From assembly GCA_017399945.1 (NCBI GenBank), contig JAFQAQ010000019.1, positions 48,337 to 112,336 of the forward strand: a stretch of 64,000 nt of DNA, written 5' to 3'. This document shows, one piece after another, positions 15,969-24,128 of the stretch; position 1 is the stretch's first letter, and every line of letters starts with the position of its first letter. The notes beneath the pieces were generated by a model, which did no database searches, was not told the DNA's origin, and was given only the letters and a program-made list of their open reading frames with translations. The position numbers and the translations under genes were made by a program. The stretch is from Clostridia bacterium (lineage in GTDB: Bacteria > Bacillota > Clostridia > Christensenellales > Borkfalkiaceae).

Positions 15969-17399
15969 ATGTACGACGTGGTTGTTATCGGCGGTGGCGT
16001 TATAGGTGGCACCGTATTGAGAGAATTGACAAAATACCAAGGAAACTTTTGTCTACTAGAAAAGAACGACGACGTAGCCATGGGGCAATCTAGGGCTAAC
16101 AGTGGTATCGTTCACGCAGGGTTCGACGCAGTTCCGGGCACTAACAAGGCAAAGTTTAACGTTCTTGGTAACAAGATGATGCAATCTTACGCTAAGGAAT
16201 TGGGCGTAAAATATATAAACAACGGTTCGCTTGTTCTTGGCTACGACCAAGAAGATAGGCGGACCTTGCTTTCGTTAAAGGAACGTGGTGAGAAAAACGG
16301 AGTTCCTGATCTTGCAATTTTAGAAAGAGAGCAAGTGCTAGAAATAGAGCCTAATATCGGCGACGAAGTTATTTGCGCTATGATTGCTCCGACGGGTGGA
16401 ATTATATGCCCGTACGAACTTTCTATTGCAGCTATTGGCAACGCAATGGATAACGGCGCACACCTTAAATGCAATTTTTGCGTAGATAAAATTCAAAAAG
16501 ACGGTGATGTTTTTACACTTACTTCAAAAGACGGACAAGTTGTACAAGCAAAGGTTATAATTAATTGCGCAGGATATTATAGCGACCAAGTTTCAGCGCT
16601 TGCAGGCGACGAAACCTTTCAGGTAGAAGGTAGAAAGGGCGAGTATATACTTTTAGATAGAGAGAGTGGGGATTTTGTATCTCACACCTTGTTTATAACT
16701 CCAACTCCAGCAGGTAAGGGTGTTTTAGTAACCCAAACGGTAGATGGAAATATCTTGCTTGGACCTACTTCGGTTGAAGTTCCCACAGACGACACGTCCA
16801 CCACGCAAGAAGGTCTACAATCGGTTATAGAAAAGGTAAATCGTATGTGCAAGGGCGTTCCTCATTACAACACCATCACGTCTTTTGCAGGTGTAAGGGC
16901 GTATTGCGATAGACACGATTTTATAATAGAAAAAAGTCCTAAGGTTCAAGGGCTAATAAACTGCGCCGGTATAGAATCTCCGGGGTTAACCTCAGCGCCA
17001 GCGATTGCAAAATACGTCGTTGAGCAATTGGTTTCAACCTTATTTAACCTATCTCCCAACGCAAACTTTAACGGTGTTAGAACGCCTGATAACTTCTTTA
17101 AGAACTTGTCGACTGAACAAAAAAACCAACTTATAAAAAAGGACGATAGATACGGAAAAATCGTCTGTCGTTGCGAACAGGTAACCGAAGGGGAAATCGT
17201 TCGCGCAATACACGAAAATCCACCGGCTCGCTCGTTGTCTGCCGTTAAACGTAGAACGAGGGCAGGTATGGGTAGATGTCAAAGTGGTTTCTGTCAAGCA
17301 ACCGTACTAGAAATCTTGGCAAGAGAACTTGGCGTAAGCATGGAAGAAATAGCCCTTAACGGAAAGGGTTCGGAAATATTAGTGGGGAAAACTAAATGA
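15969..17399 (+). CDS. FAD-dependent glycerol-3-phosphate dehydrogenase-like (GlpA type)
   Basis: A 476-residue flavoenzyme. The FAD dinucleotide fold MYDVVVIGGGVIGGTV is at the N-terminus, the DAO-type domain has NSGIVHAGFDA and FAGVRAYCDRHDF, and the C-terminus carries a BFD-like [2Fe-2S] domain with CRCEQVTEGEI and RAGMGRCQSGFC. This layout is that of anaerobic GlpA-like glycerol-3-phosphate dehydrogenases, which oxidise glycerol 3-phosphate to dihydroxyacetone phosphate. Two ATGs are in reach; 15969 has the better spacing to AAGGAG, with 15966 possible. It overlaps the next gene by 4 nt. No glycerol kinase is present in the window. Confidence 0.85.
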   Translation: MYDVVVIGGGVIGGTVLRELTKYQGNFCLLEKNDDVAMGQSRANSGIVHAGFDAVPGTNKAKFNVLGNKMMQSYAKELGVKYINNGSLVLGYDQEDRRTLLSLKERGEKNGVPDLAILEREQVLEIEPNIGDEVICAMIAPTGGIICPYELSIAAIGNAMDNGAHLKCNFCVDKIQKDGDVFTLTSKDGQVVQAKVIINCAGYYSDQVSALAGDETFQVEGRKGEYILLDRESGDFVSHTLFITPTPAGKGVLVTQTVDGNILLGPTSVEVPTDDTSTTQEGLQSVIEKVNRMCKGVPHYNTITSFAGVRAYCDRHDFIIEKSPKVQGLINCAGIESPGLTSAPAIAKYVVEQLVSTLFNLSPNANFNGVRTPDNFFKNLSTEQKNQLIKKDDRYGKIVCRCEQVTEGEIVRAIHENPPARSLSAVKRRTRAGMGRCQSGFCQATVLEILARELGVSMEEIALNGKGSEILVGKTK

Positions 17400-18655
17400 T
17401 AGACAAAAGTTACGATATAGTTATAATAGGCGGCGGTCCTGCGGGACTTGCCGCGGCAATATCCGCTTTCGATAACGGTGTTAAAAACGTGCTAGTTTTA
17501 GAAAGAGAACAACGCACGGGAGGAATACTCAACCAATGTATACACAACGGTTTTGGGCTTACTAGATTTAAAGAAAGTCTTTCTGGTCCGGAATACGCCT
17601 ATCGTTTTGTAAAACAAGTAAAAGATAGAAAGATACCCGTTCTAACTCAAACCACGGTTCTTTCCATTTCGCAAGATAAAACGATAACTGCAATCAACAA
17701 AGAATACGGCGTGTTTACCGTAAATGCAAAAGCAATCGTACTAGCAATGGGTTGTAGGGAAAGAAGTAAAGGCGCTTTAAATATCGCAGGAACTCGTCCT
17801 GCGGGCATTTTCTCGGCTGGTACTGCGCAAAAATACGTTAACGTAAAAGGCTATATGCCGGGCAGGGAAGTGGTAATTCTCGGCTCGGGCGATATCGGTC
17901 TTATTATGGCTAGAAGAATGACGCTAGAAGGCGCAAAGGTTAAAGCCGTTTGTGAAATTATGCCTTATTCAGGCGGACTAAAACGTAATATCGTTCAGTG
18001 TCTAAACGATTTTGATATTCCGTTATACCTTAGCCATACCATAACCCAAATTCACGGAAAGGATAGGGTAACGGGGGTTACTATAAGCAAAGTAGACCAA
18101 AACAAACGTCCCATACCCAACACTGAAATATATTTTGATTGCGACACCGTGCTTTTCTCAGTCGGTCTAATTCCGGAAAACGAATTAACGAAAGGTATGG
18201 GCGTACCGCTATCACCAAGAACGAAAGGCGCAGTCGTATATCAGGATAGGCAAACGTTAGTAGACGGCGTGTTTGCTTGCGGAAACGTTCTTCACGTGCA
18301 CGATTTGGTGGACTTCGTTTCGGACGAAGCCGAACTTGCAGGTTTAAGCGCTGCTAACTACGTTAAAAATGGCGCAAGCGTTCACGACACTATTGATTGT
18401 GTAAACGGCAAAAATATAGGCTACGTACTCCCTCAAAAAATTGACAAAAACCTATCGGGTGATGTAAAATTATATTTCAGAGTGGCAAACGAGTTTAAAA
18501 ACTGCAAAATAGTGTGCGAGTGTAACGGACAAGTTCTTGCTCAAAAGAAAAAACCCGTCGTTGCTCCGGGTGAGATGGAATATCTCGTTATTAAAGAAAG
18601 TGAAATTAAAAACGCAAACGGTCAAATAACGCTTAGTCTGGAGGAATTATTATGA
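17396..18655 (+). CDS. FAD/NAD(P)-dependent oxidoreductase, glp operon partner
   Basis: A 419-residue pyridine-nucleotide-type oxidoreductase. FAD fold YDIVIIGGGPAGLAAAI at the N-terminus, NAD fold REVVILGSGDIGLIMARRM near residue 160, and a closing GVFACGNVLHVHDL FAD motif. Paired with the preceding enzyme and the following DUF1667 protein, it corresponds to the electron-transfer half of the three-subunit glycerol-3-phosphate oxidation complex found in many Bacillota. The C-terminal 90 residues form a small beta domain with one Cys pair (CKIVCEC). Overlaps its neighbours by 4 nt on both sides. Confidence 0.82.
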   Translation: MIDKSYDIVIIGGGPAGLAAAISAFDNGVKNVLVLEREQRTGGILNQCIHNGFGLTRFKESLSGPEYAYRFVKQVKDRKIPVLTQTTVLSISQDKTITAINKEYGVFTVNAKAIVLAMGCRERSKGALNIAGTRPAGIFSAGTAQKYVNVKGYMPGREVVILGSGDIGLIMARRMTLEGAKVKAVCEIMPYSGGLKRNIVQCLNDFDIPLYLSHTITQIHGKDRVTGVTISKVDQNKRPIPNTEIYFDCDTVLFSVGLIPENELTKGMGVPLSPRTKGAVVYQDRQTLVDGVFACGNVLHVHDLVDFVSDEAELAGLSAANYVKNGASVHDTIDCVNGKNIGYVLPQKIDKNLSGDVKLYFRVANEFKNCKIVCECNGQVLAQKKKPVVAPGEMEYLVIKESEIKNANGQITLSLEELL

Positions 18656-19002
18656 ATAGTGTAAATCTCACTTGCGTAGAATGTCCTTTGGGATGCTCGA
18701 TTACCGTTTGTTTGAAAGACGGTAAGGTAGAAAGCGTTTCGGGCAACTCTTGCCCCCGTGGCAAGGCTTATGCGGAGAGTGAAGTGGTTTGTCCAAAAAG
18801 AGTGCTAACTACCACCGTAAAAACGGCCGACGGCAGGATTTTGGCGGTAAAAACCGATAATCCAGTTCCTAAGGCAGATTTAATGAAACTAATGCAACGA
18901 ATAAATGGGATAATAGCGAATACTCCCGTAAAAATTGGCGATATTATCGTAAAAAATTTAATAGAAGGCGTTAATCTCGTAGCAACGGATTATTTAGAAT
19001 AG
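18652..19002 (+). CDS. DUF1667 iron-sulfur or zinc protein
   Basis: A 116-residue protein with LTCVECPLGCSI near the N-terminus and GNSCPRGKAYAESEVVCPKRVLT, giving conserved cysteines that probably bind an Fe-S cluster or zinc. DUF1667 proteins are encoded directly after the two flavoproteins of this operon type. It probably serves as the third, electron-transfer subunit. Start at 18652 with GGAGG just upstream. Confidence 0.85.
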   Translation: MNSVNLTCVECPLGCSITVCLKDGKVESVSGNSCPRGKAYAESEVVCPKRVLTTTVKTADGRILAVKTDNPVPKADLMKLMQRINGIIANTPVKIGDIIVKNLIEGVNLVATDYLE

Positions 19003-19010
19003 GAGTTAAT

Positions 19011-19838
19011 ATGATAATCGATTACTATGGCAACGATATAACCAAACTTAAAAACAAAAAGCTTTTCCTTTTCGATATGGATGGAACTATCTATATGGAA
19101 GGCAAACTTTTTAAGGGTGTTACCGAACTACTTGCGAAAATAGTAGAAAATTTCGGTAGATACGTTTTTATAACAAACAACTCTTCAAAGTCTGTTGAAG
19201 ATTATATTGAAAGGCTTACCAAAATGGGTATCCCTTGTGATGAAAACAATTTTTTAACTTCCACACAAGCTTCTTGCAGATTGTTTAACGATAGGTTCGA
19301 AAACAAACTTATATACGCGCAAGGCACCGCTTCTTTTATGAAAGAACTAGCCGATAACGGTATAAAAACGACTACTAAATTTCAACCTGATATAGACGCT
19401 GTATTAGTTGCGTTTGACTCCGAACTTACCGGCGAAAAAATGCGTATTACTAGCGAAGTTTTAACCAAACTTAACGTTCCTTATTACGCAACTAATCCGG
19501 ATTGGGTATGTCCCGTTGAATTCGGTTACGTTCCCGATTGTGGCTCTATGTGTTTCGGTTACGAAAAAGCAACAGGCAAAACGCCTATTTATATCGGTAA
19601 ACCAAACCCGATGATGATTAACTTAGCGATGGAAAAATTTAACGTTGCAAAAGAAGAAACGGTCGTTATGGGGGATAGAATTTATACCGACATCGCGTCC
19701 GGTTATAACGCTGGGGTAGACACCGTTTTGGTGCTCAGTGGCGAAACTACTATTTCAGATTGTCAAGCAAGTCAAATCAAACCAACCTTTGTTCTAAACG
19801 ACGTGAGCGAAATATTAAAATGCTATCGTAAAAGATAA
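19011..19838 (+). CDS. HAD-IIA family phosphatase (NagD/glycerol-phosphatase-like)
   Basis: A 275-residue HAD phosphatase. Motif I is FDMDGTIYMEG (nucleophile Asp22), motif II FITNNSS, and the C2 cap lies between it and YIGKPNP (motif III Lys) and VMGDRIYTDI (motif IV). HAD-IIA members include NagD, PNP phosphatases and glycerol-1/3-phosphate phosphatases. Its place 8 nt after the glycerol-3-phosphate oxidation genes suggests that it dephosphorylates glycerol phosphate or a product, as a detoxifying step. The substrate is inferred from context only. Confidence 0.8.
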   Translation: MIIDYYGNDITKLKNKKLFLFDMDGTIYMEGKLFKGVTELLAKIVENFGRYVFITNNSSKSVEDYIERLTKMGIPCDENNFLTSTQASCRLFNDRFENKLIYAQGTASFMKELADNGIKTTTKFQPDIDAVLVAFDSELTGEKMRITSEVLTKLNVPYYATNPDWVCPVEFGYVPDCGSMCFGYEKATGKTPIYIGKPNPMMINLAMEKFNVAKEETVVMGDRIYTDIASGYNAGVDTVLVLSGETTISDCQASQIKPTFVLNDVSEILKCYRKR

Positions 19839-19853
19839 GTTTTGGATATAACT

Positions 19854-20813
19854 ATGGAAAAGACGAAAAAACTCAATTTATTAGGTTTAATACTCCTGCT
19901 CCTTGCAACTCTTGCATGGGGCTCGTCTTTTTTAATACTAAAACAAACCATAGAACAAGTCCCAGGCTTTTTCGTTATATCCATAAGGTTTTTTGCCGCG
20001 GGTATAATTATGGGTGTAATATTTTTTAAACGCGTCAAAACAAGTCTTAACAAAAAAAGTTTAACGCACGGTGTAATTTTGGGCGTTACGGTTGCTCTTG
20101 CTTATTTAGTGCAAACGTGGGGACTTAAATTTACCACGCCTAGCCACAACGCTTTTATGACGGCAACTTATTGCGTAATGTGTCCGTTTTTGTGCTGGCT
20201 ATTATTAAAACGCAAACCAAAATCGTACAACGTTCTTTCGGCAATATTGTGTATTATCGGAATTGGCGTTATATCTTTTTACGGTAATGCCGAACACGGC
20301 ACAAACGTGCTTTTGGGCGATATAATCACGCTCGGCTGTGCCGTGTTTTATTCACTTCAAATTATTTTTATAGAAAGTTTTCAAGAAAAAGGCACTGATC
20401 CTATATTGCTTTTAGTAACCGAATTCTTTTGCGTAGGAATAGTGCTGGGGATTTCTTGGGCAGTGTTTGAACTTCCATACTCGGATATGTCTGCTGTTAC
20501 TAATATAAGCCTAGACCAATGGCTTTCTATTGGCTACTTAACCCTTGTGTGTACATTGTTTGCTCAAATGGCGCAAATTTACGGGCAAAGATATACCACT
20601 GCAAATCAATCGGCAATAATCTTAACTATGGAAGCCGTTTTCGGCACGGCGTTTTCAGTAATTTTTGGTGACGAAAGCTTGTCGGTTTTAATAATAGTCG
20701 GTTTCGCGTTAGTGTTTGTGTCTATGATGATAAGCGAACTAAGACTAGACCCCTTAAAACTATTCAAACGTAAAAACCAATCAAAAACATCCAATCCTCC
20801 AAATAGCGATTGA
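19854..20813 (+). CDS. EamA/DMT family transporter
   Basis: A 319-residue membrane protein with about ten hydrophobic helices and two EamA-type repeats: LATLAWGSSFLILKQTI at the N-terminus, and a second half beginning GDIITLGCAVFYSLQIIFIE. Such proteins export or import amino acids, nucleotides or other metabolites. The frame can be read from a TTG at 19842, but the ATG at 19854 is the likelier start. It is 15 nt after the HAD-IIA gene and may be the last gene of that operon. The C-terminus is charged and cytoplasmic. Confidence 0.82.
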   Translation: MEKTKKLNLLGLILLLLATLAWGSSFLILKQTIEQVPGFFVISIRFFAAGIIMGVIFFKRVKTSLNKKSLTHGVILGVTVALAYLVQTWGLKFTTPSHNAFMTATYCVMCPFLCWLLLKRKPKSYNVLSAILCIIGIGVISFYGNAEHGTNVLLGDIITLGCAVFYSLQIIFIESFQEKGTDPILLLVTEFFCVGIVLGISWAVFELPYSDMSAVTNISLDQWLSIGYLTLVCTLFAQMAQIYGQRYTTANQSAIILTMEAVFGTAFSVIFGDESLSVLIIVGFALVFVSMMISELRLDPLKLFKRKNQSKTSNPPNSD

Positions 20814-20838
20814 CTTTTAAATAATAAAGTAGTAAAAT
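20810..20838 (+). promoter_or_regulatory. Promoter upstream of the tRNA-Arg region
   Basis: -35 TTGACT (20810-20815, overlapping the EamA stop), 17-nt spacer, -10 TAAAAT (20833-20838). No protein gene follows on this strand for several kb; the nearest feature is a structured leader and tRNA-Arg. Confidence 0.6.
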
Positions 20839-20844
20839 ATTTTC

Positions 20845-20990
20845 GCAAACGAGCATTATAGTCAACGAGCGCTAAAATTTAATAGAAAACCCGACGCTAC
20901 GTTCTCATAGTTAAACGGATAAGTCGGGTACACCCCGACGGCGTTCGCGTATTGCATACGCTCGGCAAAACAAGTTCTATCCATTTTATG
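20845..20990 (+). ncRNA. Structured, probably transcribed leader with competing hairpins
   Basis: Downstream of the promoter, ACCCGAC (20889-20895) can pair with GTCGGGT (20923-20929), while GTCGGG (20923-20928) can instead pair with CCCGAC (20934-20939) over a 5-nt loop. The two are mutually exclusive. A third hairpin GCGTAT-TGC-ATACGC (20947-20961) follows. The stretch TAGTTAAACGGATAA closely resembles the D-arm of the neighbouring tRNA-Arg, so a decayed tRNA copy is another reading. No ORF fits. Confidence 0.35.
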
Positions 20991-21040
20991 TTTTGTATCT
21001 TACAAAATCAAATAAAAATAAAATAAATTTAATTCATCTT

Positions 21041-21115
21041 GGTTCCTTAGTTAAATGGATATAACAAGCCCCTCCTAAGGGCTAGTTGTGGGTTCGATTC
21101 CCGCAGGGACTACCA
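21041..21115 (+). tRNA. tRNA-Arg (anticodon CCT)
   Basis: The cloverleaf can be drawn by eye: acceptor GGTTCCT/AGGGACT, D-arm GTTA/TAAC, anticodon stem AGCCC/GGGCT around loop CTCCTAA, and T-arm GTGGG-TTCGATT-CCCGC, with CCA encoded at 21113-21115. The anticodon CCT reads AGG. Its 3' 44 bases are repeated at 40022-40065, marking it as the attachment site of the genomic island that follows. Confidence 0.93.
21072..21115 (+). repeat. Left attachment repeat (attL) within tRNA-Arg
   Basis: Runs from CTCCTAA in the anticodon loop to the terminal CCA and matches 40022-40065 at 41 of 44 positions. Recombination in the 3' half of a tRNA, which leaves the gene intact, is standard for tyrosine recombinases. 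Confidence 0.85.
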
Positions 21116-21118
21116 GGC

Positions 21119-21228
21119 TGCCAACAGTAATTGCGTACGAACTTGTATCTGTTGACTGCAAAGATAGCGTAACCTTCATTCATACGAGGGCGATTGTAAA
21201 GCGGAGTTCGTTCTCCGCCGCTATACCA
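21119..21228 (+). other. Structured tRNA-like element after tRNA-Arg
   Basis: CAACAG (21122-21127) pairs with CTGTTG (21149-21154). Then ATAGCG (21164-21169) pairs with CGCTAT (21219-21224). Between these is a possible anticodon-like arm (CCTTC/GAGGG around ATTCATAC) and a T-arm-like hairpin GCGGAG-TTCGTT-CTCCGC, ending in CGCTATACCA. The second half therefore resembles a tRNA without a D-arm, with an encoded CCA. It may be a decayed tRNA or an island RNA cotranscribed with tRNA-Arg. Confidence 0.35.
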
Positions 21229-21241
21229 AAAATTGAGCGTA

Positions 21242-21466
21242 TTATCGCTTGTTAAAAACGACCGATTTCTCGGTCGTTTTTGTATTGTAGCGCGTTGTTT
21301 TTTCTTCCTTAAATTCGGTTAGCATTCGCAGGTGCGCTTGTTTGTAGTATTTCCTGAAAGTCGCCCACGGTAAGGTTGTATCCTGCGAGAAGGCGATAAT
21401 CACGCCTATCAGTTCGCCTTTGTCTTTCGCCTCAGTAATTGCCTTTTCATAGTCTATTTTATTCAT
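21242..21466 (-). CDS. Small protein of unknown function, 74 residues
   Basis: A charged, mainly helical protein starting MNKIDYEKAITEAKDKGEL behind a clear AAGGAGC site at 21466. An upstream in-frame ATG at 21514 is less likely. No family is recognised. The last ten codons pass through a terminator-like hairpin (21254-21281) that is nearly identical to another copy at 21550-21577, so the original C-terminus may have been replaced. It is last in the series of minus-strand island genes. Confidence 0.55.
   Translation of the reverse strand: MNKIDYEKAITEAKDKGELIGVIIAFSQDTTLPWATFRKYYKQAHLRMLTEFKEEKTTRYNTKTTEKSVVFNKR
21254..21281. terminator. Terminator hairpin, first of two near-identical copies
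   Basis: 12-bp perfect stem AAAAACGACCGA / TCGGTCGTTTTT with a TTTC loop. Being symmetric with A and T tracts, it can act on both strands. It lies inside the 3' end of the 74-residue gene. Confidence 0.75.
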
Positions 21467-21549
21467 GCTGTTCGCTCCTTGTTTTTGGTAAACAAACAAT
21501 ACCGTAAACGGCAATTAAAGTCCAGCATAACTTGCTAAAATGGCAAAGA

Positions 21550-21577
21550 AAAAACGGCCGATTTCTCGGTCGTTTTT
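21550..21577. terminator. Terminator hairpin, second copy
   Basis: Same 28-base sequence as 21254-21281 except one base, which makes a G-U pair in the stem. It directly follows the stop of the HEPN gene on the minus strand. Confidence 0.8.
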
Positions 21578-21578
21578 G

Positions 21579-23336
21579 TTAATTATAGAACTCCTTAGGA
21601 ACATAGTTCTTAAATAAATTGCTGTTATTTTTTAAAACGTTAAAAATATATTTGTCTAGCGAAATATCTAAATCTTCAATTTTTAAGTCTAAAATAATTT
21701 TACCGTTTGCCAATCTTACTTTATCATTAATTAACTTAAACGAAGTTTGTCTTATATCATGCTTACTAAGAATTTCTGTAAATATATCAAATATTACATC
21801 AAACGAAATAATGTCCTTTCCTATTCTGTTATTAAAAATTTTGAAAAATTCGTCAATGCTTAAGGGTAATAAATGTTTTAATTTAATTTGTTGCATTGAA
21901 TTAAAGGCTTGGAGATTGCTAGCGTGCACATATTCATTTCTTAAAATGTAAATCCTAAGCAAATCGAGCGATAACAGTTTTTCTACTTTTGCAAATTGTT
22001 CTTGTAATTTCTTGGGGGATGAAAAAATCTCTGCTAATTTTTTTAGTTCTAGGCAAAAATAAGGATTTTTTATTTTATTGAAATCAAATGTATTTTCACA
22101 AACTTGCTTGATAAAGTTTTCTAATTTAACTTCTGGTCCAGCATAATTTTTGTAAGCGTTCTCTAATGTATTGGTAGCATCGCTTAAAATTATTTTTGCT
22201 GATAGCATTTTAGGAAGTATAAATTCAACACTAATAAACCCTTTTTTTCTTCCAGATAAACTCATTAATGATTCTATGGCAATCCAATTATCAACAAATG
22301 ACGAGGGGGTCATGATGTCCTTGTCTTTTTCAGCATAACTAATAGTGTTTAATATAGAATGATATGCGGGTTTATTTGTTTCCTTAAGTTTGTCTAAATT
22401 TTCTACCGAGGGAATCAAATTTTTAATATACGGTGTTGGTCCGGTATATTTGTTTATTTCGTCGAAAGTAATTTCAAATTCTTCATTAAAATATTTACTA
22501 TTAACAATTATATTTTTCTCTCTTAAAAAATCAATGTTGCTGTTTTTATATAGGCGTAAAATATTGAAAAGTGATTCTATTCGTATTAAGTTTTCTTTTA
22601 TTAAATAAAAGAAATCGATTGTTTTATTATCATAAACTTTACAGTAAGTTACGTCATCTCTTTCTTCTATTTTTTGTTCTTTTAATTCAAATAATTCACG
22701 TCCAGTAAATTTTAGTTCTTTTATAGGTATTAAAACATCGAAAGAATCATTGTTTCCGTAATAAAGGTAATCTATAAATGCCGTGAAAGAAGCAAATTTG
22801 TTTGATTTATATTGTTTAAGAATATAGGTTAAAAATAAGTAATTGTTTCCATCAGCAAGCAATTCATTTATAAATAAGTTTATTATGTTAAGCGATTTTT
22901 CACTAACTTCATTTTCTGAATGAAATTTTAATAACAATTCGTAAACAGATTTACTATATTTTTTTGAATAGTGAGCATTAGTATGTTCAAAAAATGCTAT
23001 CTTGTCTGTTATAGAAATAGCATTACCTTCGGTCATACTTTTAAGTTCCAAAAGAATTCTTGCATAAGCCAAATAATTTGATTGTCTTAATACAATATCA
23101 TTTGACATAAATTCATAAAAATTAGTTATTAATTTTTGAGAATGTTCTGCAATTTTATTATTCTGTAATTCATTTTTTAACGTGTGAATGATTTCTTTAA
23201 TACAATAGGTAAAACAGTTACTGGTGGGTAATTTAAGGTATGAAGTTTTACGACTCGTTTTACTATCAAATACTGTAATAAAAAAGGATTCAAAGGTGCT
23301 TTGTTGGTTTTTTTCTTCAGTAATACAACTTTCCAT
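21579..23336 (-). CDS. HEPN-domain protein, ApeA-like candidate RNase effector
   Basis: A 585-residue soluble protein. In the C-terminal third, LRNEYVHAS (Arg466 to His471) gives the RX4H motif that forms the catalytic site of HEPN ribonucleases, and FVDNWIAIESLMSL (about 347-360) resembles the first HEPN helix of ApeA-type proteins. Residues 1-340 are helical with no known motif and may be the sensor. HEPN proteins of this size act in abortive infection by cutting host RNA. It is the last gene of a PIN-HNH-HEPN operon, 31 nt after the HNH gene. Very AT-rich. The start at 23336 has TGGAGAA upstream. Confidence 0.65.
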   Translation of the reverse strand: MESCITEEKNQQSTFESFFITVFDSKTSRKTSYLKLPTSNCFTYCIKEIIHTLKNELQNNKIAEHSQKLITNFYEFMSNDIVLRQSNYLAYARILLELKSMTEGNAISITDKIAFFEHTNAHYSKKYSKSVYELLLKFHSENEVSEKSLNIINLFINELLADGNNYLFLTYILKQYKSNKFASFTAFIDYLYYGNNDSFDVLIPIKELKFTGRELFELKEQKIEERDDVTYCKVYDNKTIDFFYLIKENLIRIESLFNILRLYKNSNIDFLREKNIIVNSKYFNEEFEITFDEINKYTGPTPYIKNLIPSVENLDKLKETNKPAYHSILNTISYAEKDKDIMTPSSFVDNWIAIESLMSLSGRKKGFISVEFILPKMLSAKIILSDATNTLENAYKNYAGPEVKLENFIKQVCENTFDFNKIKNPYFCLELKKLAEIFSSPKKLQEQFAKVEKLLSLDLLRIYILRNEYVHASNLQAFNSMQQIKLKHLLPLSIDEFFKIFNNRIGKDIISFDVIFDIFTEILSKHDIRQTSFKLINDKVRLANGKIILDLKIEDLDISLDKYIFNVLKNNSNLFKNYVPKEFYN

Positions 23337-23367
23337 TAGTTTCTCCAGGATTAAACTGTAATTTATT

Positions 23368-24105
23368 TTATAAATGTATATTGTACATCAGCCTGTCTTC
23401 ACGGCCGTTGTCATATAAAAAGGCTTTTTGGTCGTAATTAAATGTCGGCTTTGCATTATGTATTATACGGTGATGGTCTGGGCAGACAATCATCACGTTT
23501 TTCGCATCGTTGTTTGCTGTGAGGGAGAAGGGTTGAATGTGATGCGCTTCACTTACGTCAACGCCATACATTTCAATTGCGCATGCTCCACATGTTTGGC
23601 AACGGAACTCATACAATCCTTTAAGCGATTGTTGAATTTTAGTGTCGAATACGCGGTTCTTGGATTCTTTTATCGTCTTAATAATATGAGCCGTGCTGTC
23701 CTTGCCGTTTATTATTGCCTCTAATTCGTCTTCGGAGCACCCGTGGATAATTTTCCGCGCTTGCTGTCTTTCGTGTTCCTCAATGGTTATTACTTCGTTA
23801 TCGGCTAAAATAGACTGAACAATTTTAGTTAACTCTTCAAAGGTGTAGTGTTTTAAGCCGTTGTGAAAGGTTTCAACTACGGCGTTTGGCATTCTTTTAT
23901 TGAAACCAACGCGGTGGCTACCTGTTAATGGGTCAAACTCATCACGACGGAGTTTTAGGTAATGATTATCTTTGCCAAATTTTAAGGATAAATCGCTAAA
24001 AGCCTCGGTTAACGTGGAATAACCAAGCGCTTTCATTGCATCCCTGTCAAATTTTGAAAAATAATACGCCAATATCGTGGCTTTTCTATTATTATCTGTT
24101 AACAA
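23368..24105 (-). CDS. HNH endonuclease family protein
   Basis: A 245-residue protein. The C-terminal HNH zinc-finger nuclease has FRCQTCG (two Cys ligands, about 168-173), VSEAHHIQPFS (His188/189), then NVMIVCPDHHRIIH (second Cys and His pairs) and a closing N-x-K-P-type end. The N-terminal 150 residues are helical and may recognise DNA or a partner. The start is probably a TTG at 24105 with a GGGAG site at 7-nt spacing. It lies 23 nt after the PIN gene and 31 nt before the HEPN gene, in one transcription unit. Confidence 0.8.
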   Translation of the reverse strand: MLTDNNRKATILAYYFSKFDRDAMKALGYSTLTEAFSDLSLKFGKDNHYLKLRRDEFDPLTGSHRVGFNKRMPNAVVETFHNGLKHYTFEELTKIVQSILADNEVITIEEHERQQARKIIHGCSEDELEAIINGKDSTAHIIKTIKESKNRVFDTKIQQSLKGLYEFRCQTCGACAIEMYGVDVSEAHHIQPFSLTANNDAKNVMIVCPDHHRIIHNAKPTFNYDQKAFLYDNGREDRLMYNIHL

Positions 24106-24128
24106 ATTAATTCTCCCGTTACAGTTGT

